Positions 36,953 through 47,700 of a stretch of 64,000 nt of DNA are shown here, one piece after another (position 1 is the stretch's first letter; each line of letters starts with the position of its first letter). The notes under the pieces are model-generated. The model did not search any database, was not told where the DNA came from, and worked only from the letters and a program-made list of their open reading frames with translations. Location: the NCBI RefSeq assembly GCF_003226345.1, contig NZ_PDOF01000003.1:620001-684000 (forward strand), read 5' to 3'. The stretch is from Alteribacter lacisalsi (GTDB lineage: Bacteria > Bacillota > Bacilli > Bacillales > Salisediminibacteriaceae). The position numbers were made by a program, and so were the translations under genes.

Positions 36953-38353
36953 CTATTTCTCATCCAGGTAATCCATCGGGTCCTTCAGCTCCCCGTCTTC
37001 ATACACTTCAAAATGCACGTGGACACCGGTAGCCGTTCCTGTTTCACCCATGATGCCGAGTTCGTCACCCCGTGAAACGGAATCACCTTTACTCACACCC
37101 ATGCTGTCCAGGTGGGCATACACGGTTTCCATACCGCTGCTGTTTTCAATTCTTACCGTGTTGCCATAGCCGTTTTCATACTGTGCTGAAGTTACAGTTC
37201 CTCCATGAGCCGCTAAAATTTCATGACTTGAAGGCCGGGCAATATCAATTCCTTTATGATAACTGCCCCACCGCGGGCCCTGATAGCTGGAGATGTAGCC
37301 GCCGACAGCAGGCCATTCCAGTTCATCGGCTGCGGGTGCCGTCCCTTCAACCACGATTCGATCTTCCGGCTCCTCGGTCACTTCCTCGTTTATCATGGAG
37401 GAATCTGTTATTTCCCCGTTCACCATGACAATCTGCTTTTCCTCGACTCGTTCTCCATCCTCTCCCTGCTGGCTGACTTCTGTGGTGCCCTCCGTCATGG
37501 AGCTGTCTGTTTCTGTTTTCGTTTCATATGGGACTGAGGAGACAGTTTTTGTCCGCTTTTCAATTTCAATTTGCATGAATGGCGCAGTCTTTTTCCGGGA
37601 GGTCTGCTTCTCTGTATCCTGCATGATCTCCCCTGATGCGTTTCCTTTCAGCTCCTCACCAGTCCACAGTGCTGCATTCTCAGCCGTCTCTCTGTCCTCC
37701 ATCATACGCTCAGACAGATCCTCTCCCGTGATAATCCTTTCGGGGTCGGCAATCTCTTGACGCGTCTCAATGTCCTGGGAAAACTGCACTCGATCCAGCC
37801 TCACCTCTCCCGGCTCAGGACTGGACTCATCGTTCTCCATGTATGCGTCCACTGCTTCCTGCGAAACAAGGGATCCGAGGAGCTCCCGTTTAACGTCTTT
37901 TGGCTCAAGTCCGGCATGTGTATAGCCTGCCTTTTCTCCACCTGCAAAAACAGCCGTTGCTTCAGCTTTAATGTCAATCTGCTGCTCAAGGTTATGGAGA
38001 GTAACATCATTTCTGGTGCGTACCTGAAATACTCGTTCAGGAATCAGTTCCAGTTCTCCTGATACAACCAGTGTAAGATCTTCGTATTCCTCCGCCGCGG
38101 AATCAAGTGTATCCTCCAGTTTCCGTTCCGCCTCTTCCGGGTCATCTGTGAAACCGAGAAGCTCCCCGTCATACATCACATGATAGATTGTTGCGGCGCC
38201 CTTTGAACGGTCAGTTTCCAGGCTTTCATCCTGATAGGCACTTACGCCGGTTTCCGCCCCGCGGAACAAAAGGGCTGTGATCACAAGCGCAAACACAAGC
38301 GCAGCCCGGCGTTTTCCTGTATTGATAAAATCTTGTTTATTTGTATCTCTCAT
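36953..38353 (-). CDS. Membrane-anchored G5/M23 peptidoglycan endopeptidase
   Basis: 466 residues. The N-terminal cytoplasmic tail and signal anchor (AALVFALVITALLF) are followed by an acidic stalk with a GELELIPERVFQVRTRND segment. A G5-like domain is at about residues 265-335 (VPYETKTETDSSM ... VMVNGEI). The C-terminal M23 peptidase has zinc ligands in HKGIDIA and HVHFEV plus the conserved YGNTVRIEN and YAHL blocks. It should cleave peptide cross-links in the wall. Its position upstream of walRK, on the same strand, and a WalR-box-like site in its promoter suggest it belongs to the WalR regulon. Confidence 0.88.
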   Translation of the reverse strand: MRDTNKQDFINTGKRRAALVFALVITALLFRGAETGVSAYQDESLETDRSKGAATIYHVMYDGELLGFTDDPEEAERKLEDTLDSAAEEYEDLTLVVSGELELIPERVFQVRTRNDVTLHNLEQQIDIKAEATAVFAGGEKAGYTHAGLEPKDVKRELLGSLVSQEAVDAYMENDESSPEPGEVRLDRVQFSQDIETRQEIADPERIITGEDLSERMMEDRETAENAALWTGEELKGNASGEIMQDTEKQTSRKKTAPFMQIEIEKRTKTVSSVPYETKTETDSSMTEGTTEVSQQGEDGERVEEKQIVMVNGEITDSSMINEEVTEEPEDRIVVEGTAPAADELEWPAVGGYISSYQGPRWGSYHKGIDIARPSSHEILAAHGGTVTSAQYENGYGNTVRIENSSGMETVYAHLDSMGVSKGDSVSRGDELGIMGETGTATGVHVHFEVYEDGELKDPMDYLDEK

Positions 38354-38463
38354 AAATCCTCCTGATCATTCTTTTTGCTTTATTCCATTCATTCATTAAC
38401 CTGCTGAAGGTCCGCGGTCATTCTATCATAGGTTGTGTAAAACTGGTATTTTATTAGGAAAAA

Positions 38464-38480
38464 TGTAAACCAAATGTAGT
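38464..38480 (+). promoter_or_regulatory. Candidate WalR box upstream of the M23 gene
   Basis: TGTAAA, five bases, TGTAGT: eleven of the twelve defined positions of the WalR consensus TGT(A/T)A(A/T/C)-N5-TGT(A/T)A(A/T/C). About 110 bp upstream of the start codon, on the opposite strand. Confidence 0.4.
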
Positions 38481-38522
38481 AATAACGGGAAAATTTACTA
38501 ACCTTTAAGAATTTAAAATGAA

Positions 38523-38632
38523 GGCTCTGTTAAAGAGTATTGTTGATTGATTTACGCTCAATGTGCTCCTTTTCCGCGGGCACCGCTTCAATCAACTATA
38601 AATAAAAATCACAACGGAACTTTAACAGAGCC
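38523..38632 (+). repeat. MITE family C, copy 2 (intact ends)
   Basis: 110 bp with perfect 12-bp terminal inverted repeats GGCTCTGTTAAA / TTTAACAGAGCC. Flanks AAAATGAA (left) and AAAATAAA (right) match at 7 of 8 bases, suggesting an 8-bp target duplication. It sits between the M23 promoter and the subtilase terminator. Confidence 0.85.
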
Positions 38633-38635
38633 AAA

Positions 38636-38675
38636 ATAAAAAGACCTCCCCCCGCACGGGCGGGGGGAGGTCTCT
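38636..38675 (-). terminator. Terminator of the giant subtilase gene
   Basis: Very stable minus-strand stem AGACCTCCCCCCG / CGGGGGGAGGTCT followed by TTTTTATTTT. Confidence 0.92.
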
Positions 38676-38713
38676 CGGTTCAATCCAGCGGAATACCGCC
38701 GGACTGAAATGGT

Positions 38714-41700
38714 TTAATTGATAAGCTGGTAGAGATGTTCAGCGATATCATGACTTACTGCGCTTGTTCCGCCGAAGATCGTGAGACGGTGCACTCCGTT
38801 ATCGGAGATGTAATCCGCAACACTGTCATGGACGGTGGAGCTGCCTGTAAGCAGGATACCGGTGTTGTGATCTGCTGCCACAACCGCACCGGTTAACGCA
38901 TCTGCAAAGTCAATACCTGTTGCCACATACATATGAGTCGTATCCGGCTGGAAGTATTCATTCACAGCGGCGTTTGTACCAAAGCGGTTTTCTCCGCTCA
39001 GACGGTGAGGATCAGGAAGATCCGCCGCCACGTCGTCGGAAACAACGGTCGTTCCACCGATGACAAGGGTGTCGGAAACGCCCATCGTACCGAGTACGTC
39101 TCCTGTTTCTTCAGGAAGTTCACCGCTTCTTGTGAGAAGGATCGGCATACCCGCATTTGCAGCGTGGGACGCAACAGACAGGGCATCAGGGAAGTCCTGG
39201 CCGTTCGCAACCACTGCAGTATCTGTGCCTTCCGGAGCAACATGCTCTGCAATGAGAGCTGCTGTTTCGAATCGGGTATCTCCGGCAATACGCTCTACCG
39301 TGAGTCCCATACTCTCAAGCGTCTGTTCAACGCCTTCTTCAACGGCGTTCGTTCCACCGAGGATGATGACGTGTTCTGCTCCAAGACGCTCGATTTCAGC
39401 TTCGGAAGCTTCATTCAGGCGGTCGTTGTGAGTCAGAAGCATCGGTGCACCGTGCTGATGGGCAAGTGGTGTACCGGCAAGGGCGTCTGCATAATCGTTT
39501 CCTCTTACAAGGATGACTGTGTCAGAGGAATCCCAGTTTGACTGACTCACCTGTACCGCCGTTTCGTATCTGTTTTCACCGTAAATACGGTCAATGTCAC
39601 TGGCAGTCACATAAATTCTGCCATCCGCTTCTGCTGTGGAACGGTTGCCGGCACCGTCAGTGATTTCCACTTCGACGATCGCCCCGTTCACTGACAGATC
39701 AGCAGGTACCTGCCATGATCCCTCGTAAACACCTGGCTCAACTTCCGTCATCTCCGCTTTGGAGTCGCTGGAAGAAGAGATCGGAAGTTTAAGCGAGAAG
39801 AATGCGTCTCCGCCTTCTGTATCACTTGTAAAGGAAACTTCCACTGTGTCTCCGGCTTTCACATGGAGATCTTCGGATGGTTCAAGATCGTTAATTGCAG
39901 GGCCCGTCAGGTCAACGGTAATCGTTACCTGTTCAGTCGTTTCGTTACCTGCAAGGTCCGTTGCCATTACTGTAATTGTATGCTCGCCTTCAGAAAGAAC
40001 AAGTCCTCTCGTAAACGAACCGTCTTCAGCAACATCTGCTTCTTCTTCATTAACCGTAACAGAGGCAAGGTTGTCATCTGCTGCTTCACCTGTAACCGTT
40101 ACAGCTTCCGTCCCTGTTACCGCCCCGTCTTCAGGAGACGTGATCGTAAGCTCAGGAGCGTCTGTGTCTTTGATTACTGTGAGTGAAGCCATTCCTGTTT
40201 CACCGTCTTCAGTCACGAGTTTCGCTTCAAGCGTGTTCTCGCCTTCCACGAGCTCCACCTGTGCAGAGAAGCTGTGGTCTTCTGTCTCGACAGTATTTAC
40301 AAGCTCGCCGTTGCGGTAAACTTCAAGCGTACCGTCGAACAGAACCGTTCCGGTTAGTTCATAGACCGCTTCGTTCGTGTAGACTGTGCCTTCTTCATCA
40401 AACGAAGGTGCTGTCATAACAGTCACGTGCGCATCCTGTTCGTTATCAATAGAACCGGCATCGTTAACAGCTGTTGCTCTGACGTCATAAGATCCGTCTT
40501 CAAGGGTCAGATCAACTGTAAAGCTGCTGCCGTCTGTATCGACTGTTTCTTCGTGTGAACCATCTACATAAATCTCAACCTGATCAGCGTGAACCGCCGT
40601 ACCTGTAAGGGTAACCTCAGCTTCTGTGCTTGTCACTTCAAGCTCATCCCACTCAGGAGCCTCAGGAAGATCAAGTTCAGCTGATCTCGCCCAATCAACA
40701 GCCTGGGCGTAAAGCTGTTTACCATCAGCTGTCCATCCGAAATCCGGGCCGGTCATGTTGTTGGACATGAACGTCGACAGAAGAAGGTGAACATGATTGG
40801 CACTTCGGAATTCGTAAGCAACCGAAGCCCCTTTGTCGTCTCCATCAACGACGGCATTTGCAAGTGTGTGACCTGCAAAGTTTTCAAATGTTGCATAGTA
40901 GCCGCCTTCAGGATGGATCGTGACAAGGTTTTCTGTATCCAGTCCGTCAAAGATCGGATGCTCCTGGTGGATATCCAGCGCTACTGCACCCTGGTTGTAA
41001 CCCTGGGCAGCCTGCTGCGGATAGCCCTGAGCCCGCTCAAGAAGCTGAATTGAACCTGTGTCAACGCCCCATGTATCCACAAATACAAGGCTGACTTCGT
41101 ACTCATCACTCGCATCAAGAAGGGCCTGTACCTGCTCTTCTGTTCCATTCTCGTCATTTACAACAATCACTTCGTAATTGTAAACGTCGTTTACAATACC
41201 CCAGTCTCTGCTCTCTGCAGCCATGTCATAGCCTTCAAGGAAGGATGAAACGGTGCTGTTAAGATCGCCGAGTATCGCAATATTGTAGTCGCTCAGAAGG
41301 AACGTAAGGTCGATATGCTCGCCTTCTTCAAGAGAGAATTCCTGCGTGACATCAAGGTAGCCTGTCACAGAAACCGTTACTTCGTAGTCACCTGCAAGAA
41401 GTTCACTGAACGTGAATTCTCCGCTGCTGTCAGTAACTGTTTCATCCTCAAAGCCGTTGCCGGTCTCCACAATCGTCACGTTCGCACCTTCAATCGGATC
41501 TTCTGACGATGTATGAAGCACTTCCCCGCTGACAGAGGCACGGTCAGTTGCTTCCAGGGAGAAGTTCTGCTCAACGCTTTCGCCGAGTTCCTCCACCTCA
41601 ACTACAGCAGAATCGCTCAGGTAGCCTCTCGCTTCAGCGTGAACCTCATGCTCGCCGAGTCCAATGCCGATTGTGTAATGACCGTTACTGTTGGTTGTTG

Positions 41701-44700
41701 TTTGAATGTTTTCTTCAGGAACAGATACCGTGGCACCGGAAATCGGCTTGCCGTCTTCATCGGTTACTGTACCCGTAATTTCGCCGAGGCTGGCTGTGAT
41801 CGCCCAGTCTACAGCGTTAAAGTAAATCTGTTTTGCGTCATCTGTCCAGCGGCTGTTCGGACTGCCATAGCTGCTTGACTGCAGGCTTCCGAGAAGCAGA
41901 TGGACGTTGTTCGCTGTACGGAAGTCATAAGCAACAGCTTCACCGATGTAGCCTGTCTCATCATTCGTGAGGTTGGCAATCGTGGTGCCGCTGTACTCTT
42001 CAAACATACCGTACTGCTGGTTTGATGAGCCGTTGTTTGCAATTTCGATCGTATCGCCTTCACTGAAGCCGGAGAAGATCGGGTGATTCTGGGTCACTTC
42101 ATAGTTAATGTGGCCAGGAACGAATCCGTTGTGTTCCACGGCCGGGTTGCCGGTGGCATTCGACAGATCCCGGATCGGGTTGGCTGCCCACTGGCTCGTA
42201 AAGATGATACTCACATGATTCTCGTCTGCGAGTTCAAGAAACTCATCAAACTGATTCATATCCATTATCGCGTTCGTACGGTGGTTCATAATCGCAAGAG
42301 CGTATTCGTCAAGGGAGGCAAACAGTTCTTCAATATTTCCTGTCCACTGTTCGACCTCATAACCGTTATCGTTAAGCATGTCTGCTACCATACCGGTCTG
42401 GTTCGACGATCCGATCAGAGCGATTTTCTCGGAAACGGAAAGGGTAACATTCAGTTCTGTGACTTCATTTTCCTCAAAGGTCACTTCCTGCGTATGAGGC
42501 GTGTATCCCGGTGCGCTTACACGTGCCTGGAATGTGCCTACAGGAGCCTGAAGCTCGTACTCGCCGTTTTCATCTGTTACAGCCGTAAGTGGTGTTCCTG
42601 TAAGGGCAACGGTTGCTCCTTCAATCGGCCCTTCCGTATCCTCAGCTGTAATCTGACCGGTCAGAAGACCTGCGTCCTCAGATGTAAGTTCGAACGTTTC
42701 CTCTTTTACTTGACCGTTTACAAATTCCACTTCAAACGTCTGTTCTTCGTGGCCGAACGCGTTTACAGTCAGGTTGTACGTACCTTCAGCAAGTCCGAGG
42801 AAGAACGTGCCGTCCTGCTCTGTATCAAACGTGTAGCCTGTTTCTTCAACCGTAATGGAAGCATATACTTCCCGGTCAAAATTATTGACGAGTGATCCGT
42901 GCAGTTCACCTGCATAAGCTTCCTCGTTATCAAGGACCCAGAGGAGCGTATTGTTCAGGATGTTCACACGGTTCTCATCCCACTGGCTGTCGTTCATATG
43001 GAATCCTGGTCCGATTGTCATGTTGGCAAGAAGGACTTCCACGCTGTTTACGGTACGTCCTTTAAAGCCGACCATGGAACCGACGTCCTCCACATTGGAG
43101 TGGGAAAGGTCCACAATTGTTTCACCGGTGTAGTTGTCATACGCATAGTAGTAGTTACTGTTTGTAAGGACTTCGAATTCCTCATCGACCCCTTCAAGGA
43201 TCGGGTGATCACTGTTCTGTACATGGGCAAAATAGTCTCCGGCAGTATTGCCGCGGTTAATTGTGCCCGGGTCACCAGTATAGTCTGAAAGGTACTCCAT
43301 GCTTCCCTGTCCGCCGTGCTGGCCAGTCCAGATGATCGGTGTAGCCGTTTTGTCCACTTCTTTCAGGAATTCAATGAATTCGTCTTCTTCCGGTGTGTAC
43401 GTGTTAAACACGGAATTGGCAAAGACGATATCCACCTCTTCAAAACGTTCGGCATCATCAGTGTAGAATACCTCTTCCACGATCCAGCCTCTTGGCTCGA
43501 GGTAATCCTCAAGAGAAGCCTGGCTTGAGAGGAAAGCATCCCCGATTACACCGACTGTTGGAGAAGGTTTCATTTCCACTGTAATTTCCGTTGTTTCCTC
43601 AGCCTCAATCACGACTTCGAATTCTTCAATTACGTAGCCGTCAGCTTCGACAACAATGTCGTATGTTCCCGGCATCAGTCTTTCAATCTCAAACATTCCG
43701 GAAGCATCTGTTACGGCTTCACGAGGCTCTCCGACAACATCCACATGAGCCCCTGGAATAGCAGATTCAAGCGTCTGTTCTTCGAAAACCTGACCTTCAA
43801 GACTTCCGACCGCATCATCTACATCAAGTGTGATGGAGAACGGCTCAAGTGAAGAATCAAGCTCGACTTCAATTGTTTTCGTGTCGTAGCCAAACGACTC
43901 AATCGTGAGGGTGTACGTACCGTCTTCTGCTGCAATCATGAAAGAGCCTGTTTCAGGATCTGTCCATGTGCTCTGTCCTGTTTCCTCAAGTTCGGCACGT
44001 GCGTAAAGCGGATTGCCGTCCTCATCCATTACAGTCGCATCGATCGTGTTGTACGTCTCATATGCGGACCAGAGAAGGGCATCAATAAACATCTGTCTGC
44101 CTGCTTCTGTGTAGTCATTGGCGTTATGGTTAAAGGATAAACCGTGTCCGCCCATGATCAGTTCAACGCTGTTGCCGGTACGAGGGAGGTAGGCAACCCC
44201 TGTTCCAAGAACGTCATCGTCCCCGTCAAACTTCAGATCTCCAAGCGTCATGCCTGTATAGCCGTCAAATACACCTACCCGGCTTCTGTCCGGATTCAGG
44301 ATTTCAATGACATCCCCTTCTTCGGCAGAACCGAATACCGGGTGTTCCTGACTGACCACGTATGCAGCAGAGCTGGATGTGGTCTGGTGTCTTTCACGTG
44401 TTTCAGGGTCACCGAGGAAATCAACAAAGCGCTGAAGTCCCGCGTTGCCTATACTGAAGTCGTCTCCGACAACAATACTTACCTGATTTTCATCCAGTTC
44501 TTCCTGGAGCTGTTCAAGCTGTCCGGCATTGGTACCTGTTCCGGACTGGTTAAAGAAGACAACGTCATAGCTTTCCGTGTTACCCAGAATCGCATTAACG
44601 TTCGTGTAGTTATCAGCCTCAATACCCACTTCGTTCAGGATTAATCTGAGATTCGAAGAGGAAATCGAGTAATCTCCGATAATCGCCACGTCCGGTGATG

Positions 44701-47700
44701 GATACATCTGGACATCAAGCTCAATCGGCTCGCCTCTTACATCAACCACTTCGGTATGGGTAACGTAATCCCGAACCGAGTACTCGAGCGTATAAATATC
44801 CTCACCGAGGCCTGCAAATTCGTAATAGCCGTTAATATTCGCCACTTCTTCTCGGACGAGTTCGCCGTCTTCATCAAGAAGCTCAATTTCAACGTAAGGA
44901 ACTGCGTCACCTGTAACGTAATTGGTGATTTCACCAAAAACAGATCCGCCTTCGGAAACGTCAAACTGAACATCTAGTTCAAACGGACCTCCGTGCTCAA
45001 ATGTCACTTCTTCTTCAAGTGTCGTAAATCCACTCTTGCGGAAGGACACTTCAAATGTTCCTTCATCATGGAACAGACTGAATTCACCTGTTTCAGGGTC
45101 AGATTTGGTGGACACACCTGTGTCACCAACTTCAATATTCACTTCCAGCGGTTCACCGTCAGCATCAGTCGCTGTACCGTAAAGCTGGCCGAATTCAACA
45201 TCTCCTGTCAGGTAATCCATCGTGTTCAGAAGGATCTGGTGCTTCGGCTGCAGCCAGTTGTTGTAAGGAGACGTCCATGGTGATGCCGCATGACTCCCGA
45301 GAAGGACATGGGCACTGTCTTCACTTACCCCTTTGTAGGCTACACCACTTCCCACATACCCCGTACGGTCACTTCCAACTGTGGCAAGGTGACGTCCGGA
45401 ATACTGAGTAAACCAGGCAAAGTCGCTTCCGGAATCAAAAGCGAGTCGTTCACCCACAGGCAGTCCGCCTGTAATCGGATGCTCCTGGTCGATGCGAATG
45501 TCAATGGAACGGGCCATGTATTCATGCGCGATATTACCAGGGTCTCCGTAGAAATTAACGAGGTGTCTGATCGATCCGTAGCTGATTGCCCATGTATCTG
45601 CAAACACGACATTTACGTCATGTTCGTTTGCTGCGTCAAGCAGAGCTGTGAATTCCTCTTCACTCGGCTGCCATCCGCCGGAGCCGTAGGCACCGTTCAG
45701 ATAAAGAGCTTCATAGTTTTCCAGATCGTCAACAATATCCCAGTCTCTTTCTTCCGAAGGGTAGTCGTTGGCGTTGAGGAAACGGGTTATTTCCCCGTCA
45801 TAGTCGTTCAGCACCGCGATATCAATCGGTGTCATCCCGACTGAAACTTCAAGGTGCTCCCCTGCCTGAACCTGTACAGTCTGGACAGTGTCCAGATAGC
45901 CGCCGTAGGAAACCTGAAGTTCATAGGTCCCTTCATATACATCACCGAGATTAAACGAACCGTCGGTACCGGTCACGTCTTCTTCCGGTGTATCAAGCAG
46001 TTCAACCGAAACCCCTTCAAGCGGTTCTTCGGTCTGTTCGTCTGTTACTGTACCGGAAACGGTTCCGGTTGAAGCATCACCGAGTGTGTAATGCCTTTCT
46101 TTCACAACACCCGGGCTGAACGTAATTTCTTCTGAAACCTGCTTTAAACCGTAACTTGCCACTCTCACATGATACGTACCAGGCAGTGCCTGAAGCTCAA
46201 AGTGGCCGTTCTCGTCAGCTGTTACAGAGTAGTCCGTTCCAACGAGGGTGACTTTCCCTTCCACAGGGTTTCCGTCAGCATCCTCGATCGTACCTAGCAG
46301 TGTACCGCGTGATTCAAAGCTTGTCACACCGCTCTGATGACCGACGATGACCTGTCCTTCCGTTACCGCCACGCCTGAATAGCTTGAATCAGGGAGCGAG
46401 TACTGGTAAAGATGATTCCCTGTCTGGGCATCCAGCACATGGAGGGCACGAGCGCTGTCTGTTACGAGGAGCTGACCGTTTCCGGTTACAGCACCGTTGT
46501 TGAACATGGTGTTGATATAATCATTCTCCCAAACAAGTTCTCCCGTGCTGCGGTCGAATCCTTTAAGAGTAGGGTTTGAAGCTGAACCTGCGATTACCAC
46601 GTCACCGTAGACGATTGGTGAAACGGCCTGGGTATCCCCGATTCCGCCTGTGCTCCAAAGTTCCTCTCCTGTTTCGTTGTCAATGGCCCAAAGTGTTCCT
46701 GTATCCCGTCCGAAATCTGCACTGAAGGCGTACACGACACCATCAACGTAGACACTCTGGGAAGCAAATCCTTCCTGGGTCCCAGTCGCAAACGTCCAGT
46801 TTACCGAACCGTCGACCGGAGAAAGAGATTTGAGTTCTCTTCCTTCATACAGACCGATCAACAGATTGTTACTGCCGTAGGTGGCACCAAATGCCGCCCC
46901 GTCACCGACAACCGTATCCCAAAGTTTATCGCCTGTTGCTGCATCAAGGGCAGTGAGTTTGGCATCATTATTCCATTGTGCCGAAACGTAAACTGTACCG
47001 TCCTTGTATACCGGTGTCTCGTAAACAGCAGGAGTATCAAGCTGCGTGGACCAGTCAATCAGACCTGAATCCAGATCGATAGCATAGATATTTCTGTTGG
47101 AACCGCCCGCTGCATACACTGTTCCATTATGGATCGTAGGTGTCGAACGGTTGGTGTTTCCGGTGCTCACAGACCAGTTTTCCTCACCGGTATGGGCATC
47201 CACACTGATGATATACCCACGGTCTGTTGTAAAGACAACCGCATCGTCTGCAACTGACGGGCTGTTGAACAGAAGTGCGCCAGGGGAGTCAAAATTCCAT
47301 CCCTGATCCAGCTGTCCGCCATCAATATCCGCATTCGTTACAGCATTACGCTGCGGGTTGTTGTTTCCTGTCGGCCACTCATCAGAAGCTGATACTGCGA
47401 GTTCCTGAAGGTGTAACTCGACGTTCTGGTCACTAGCAAGGTTTACCGTAAATGTCTCTGCTTTGAATCCGGCAGCTGATACGAGAAGCTCGTACTCGTC
47501 TTCAGGCAGATTCGTAAGAGAAAATTCTCCGTTTTCATTTGTTCTCACCGGACTGACCGGTGTATCAAGTACCCTTACATAGGCGTATTCCACTGGATCA
47601 TTCGACCCTTCCTGAAGAACCGTTCCGGTTAAGTCATAAACGTCTGATTCTTCAAGCACCCATGTAAAACTCTTATGCTCGTCCTGTTCAATCGTAAAAG

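Larger units (their letters stand above)
38354..38713. other. Intergenic region M23 gene / giant subtilase
   Basis: 360 bp holding the M23 upstream region with a WalR-box-like site (38464-38480), the MITE (38523-38632) and the subtilase terminator (38636-38675). No further gene is seen. Confidence 0.65.

Noticed and set aside
40682-46306. Considered that the repeats of the giant gene could be assembly artefacts or a CRISPR-like array
   Set aside because: Units are strongly diverged at DNA level and keep one continuous reading frame, so neither explanation fits.
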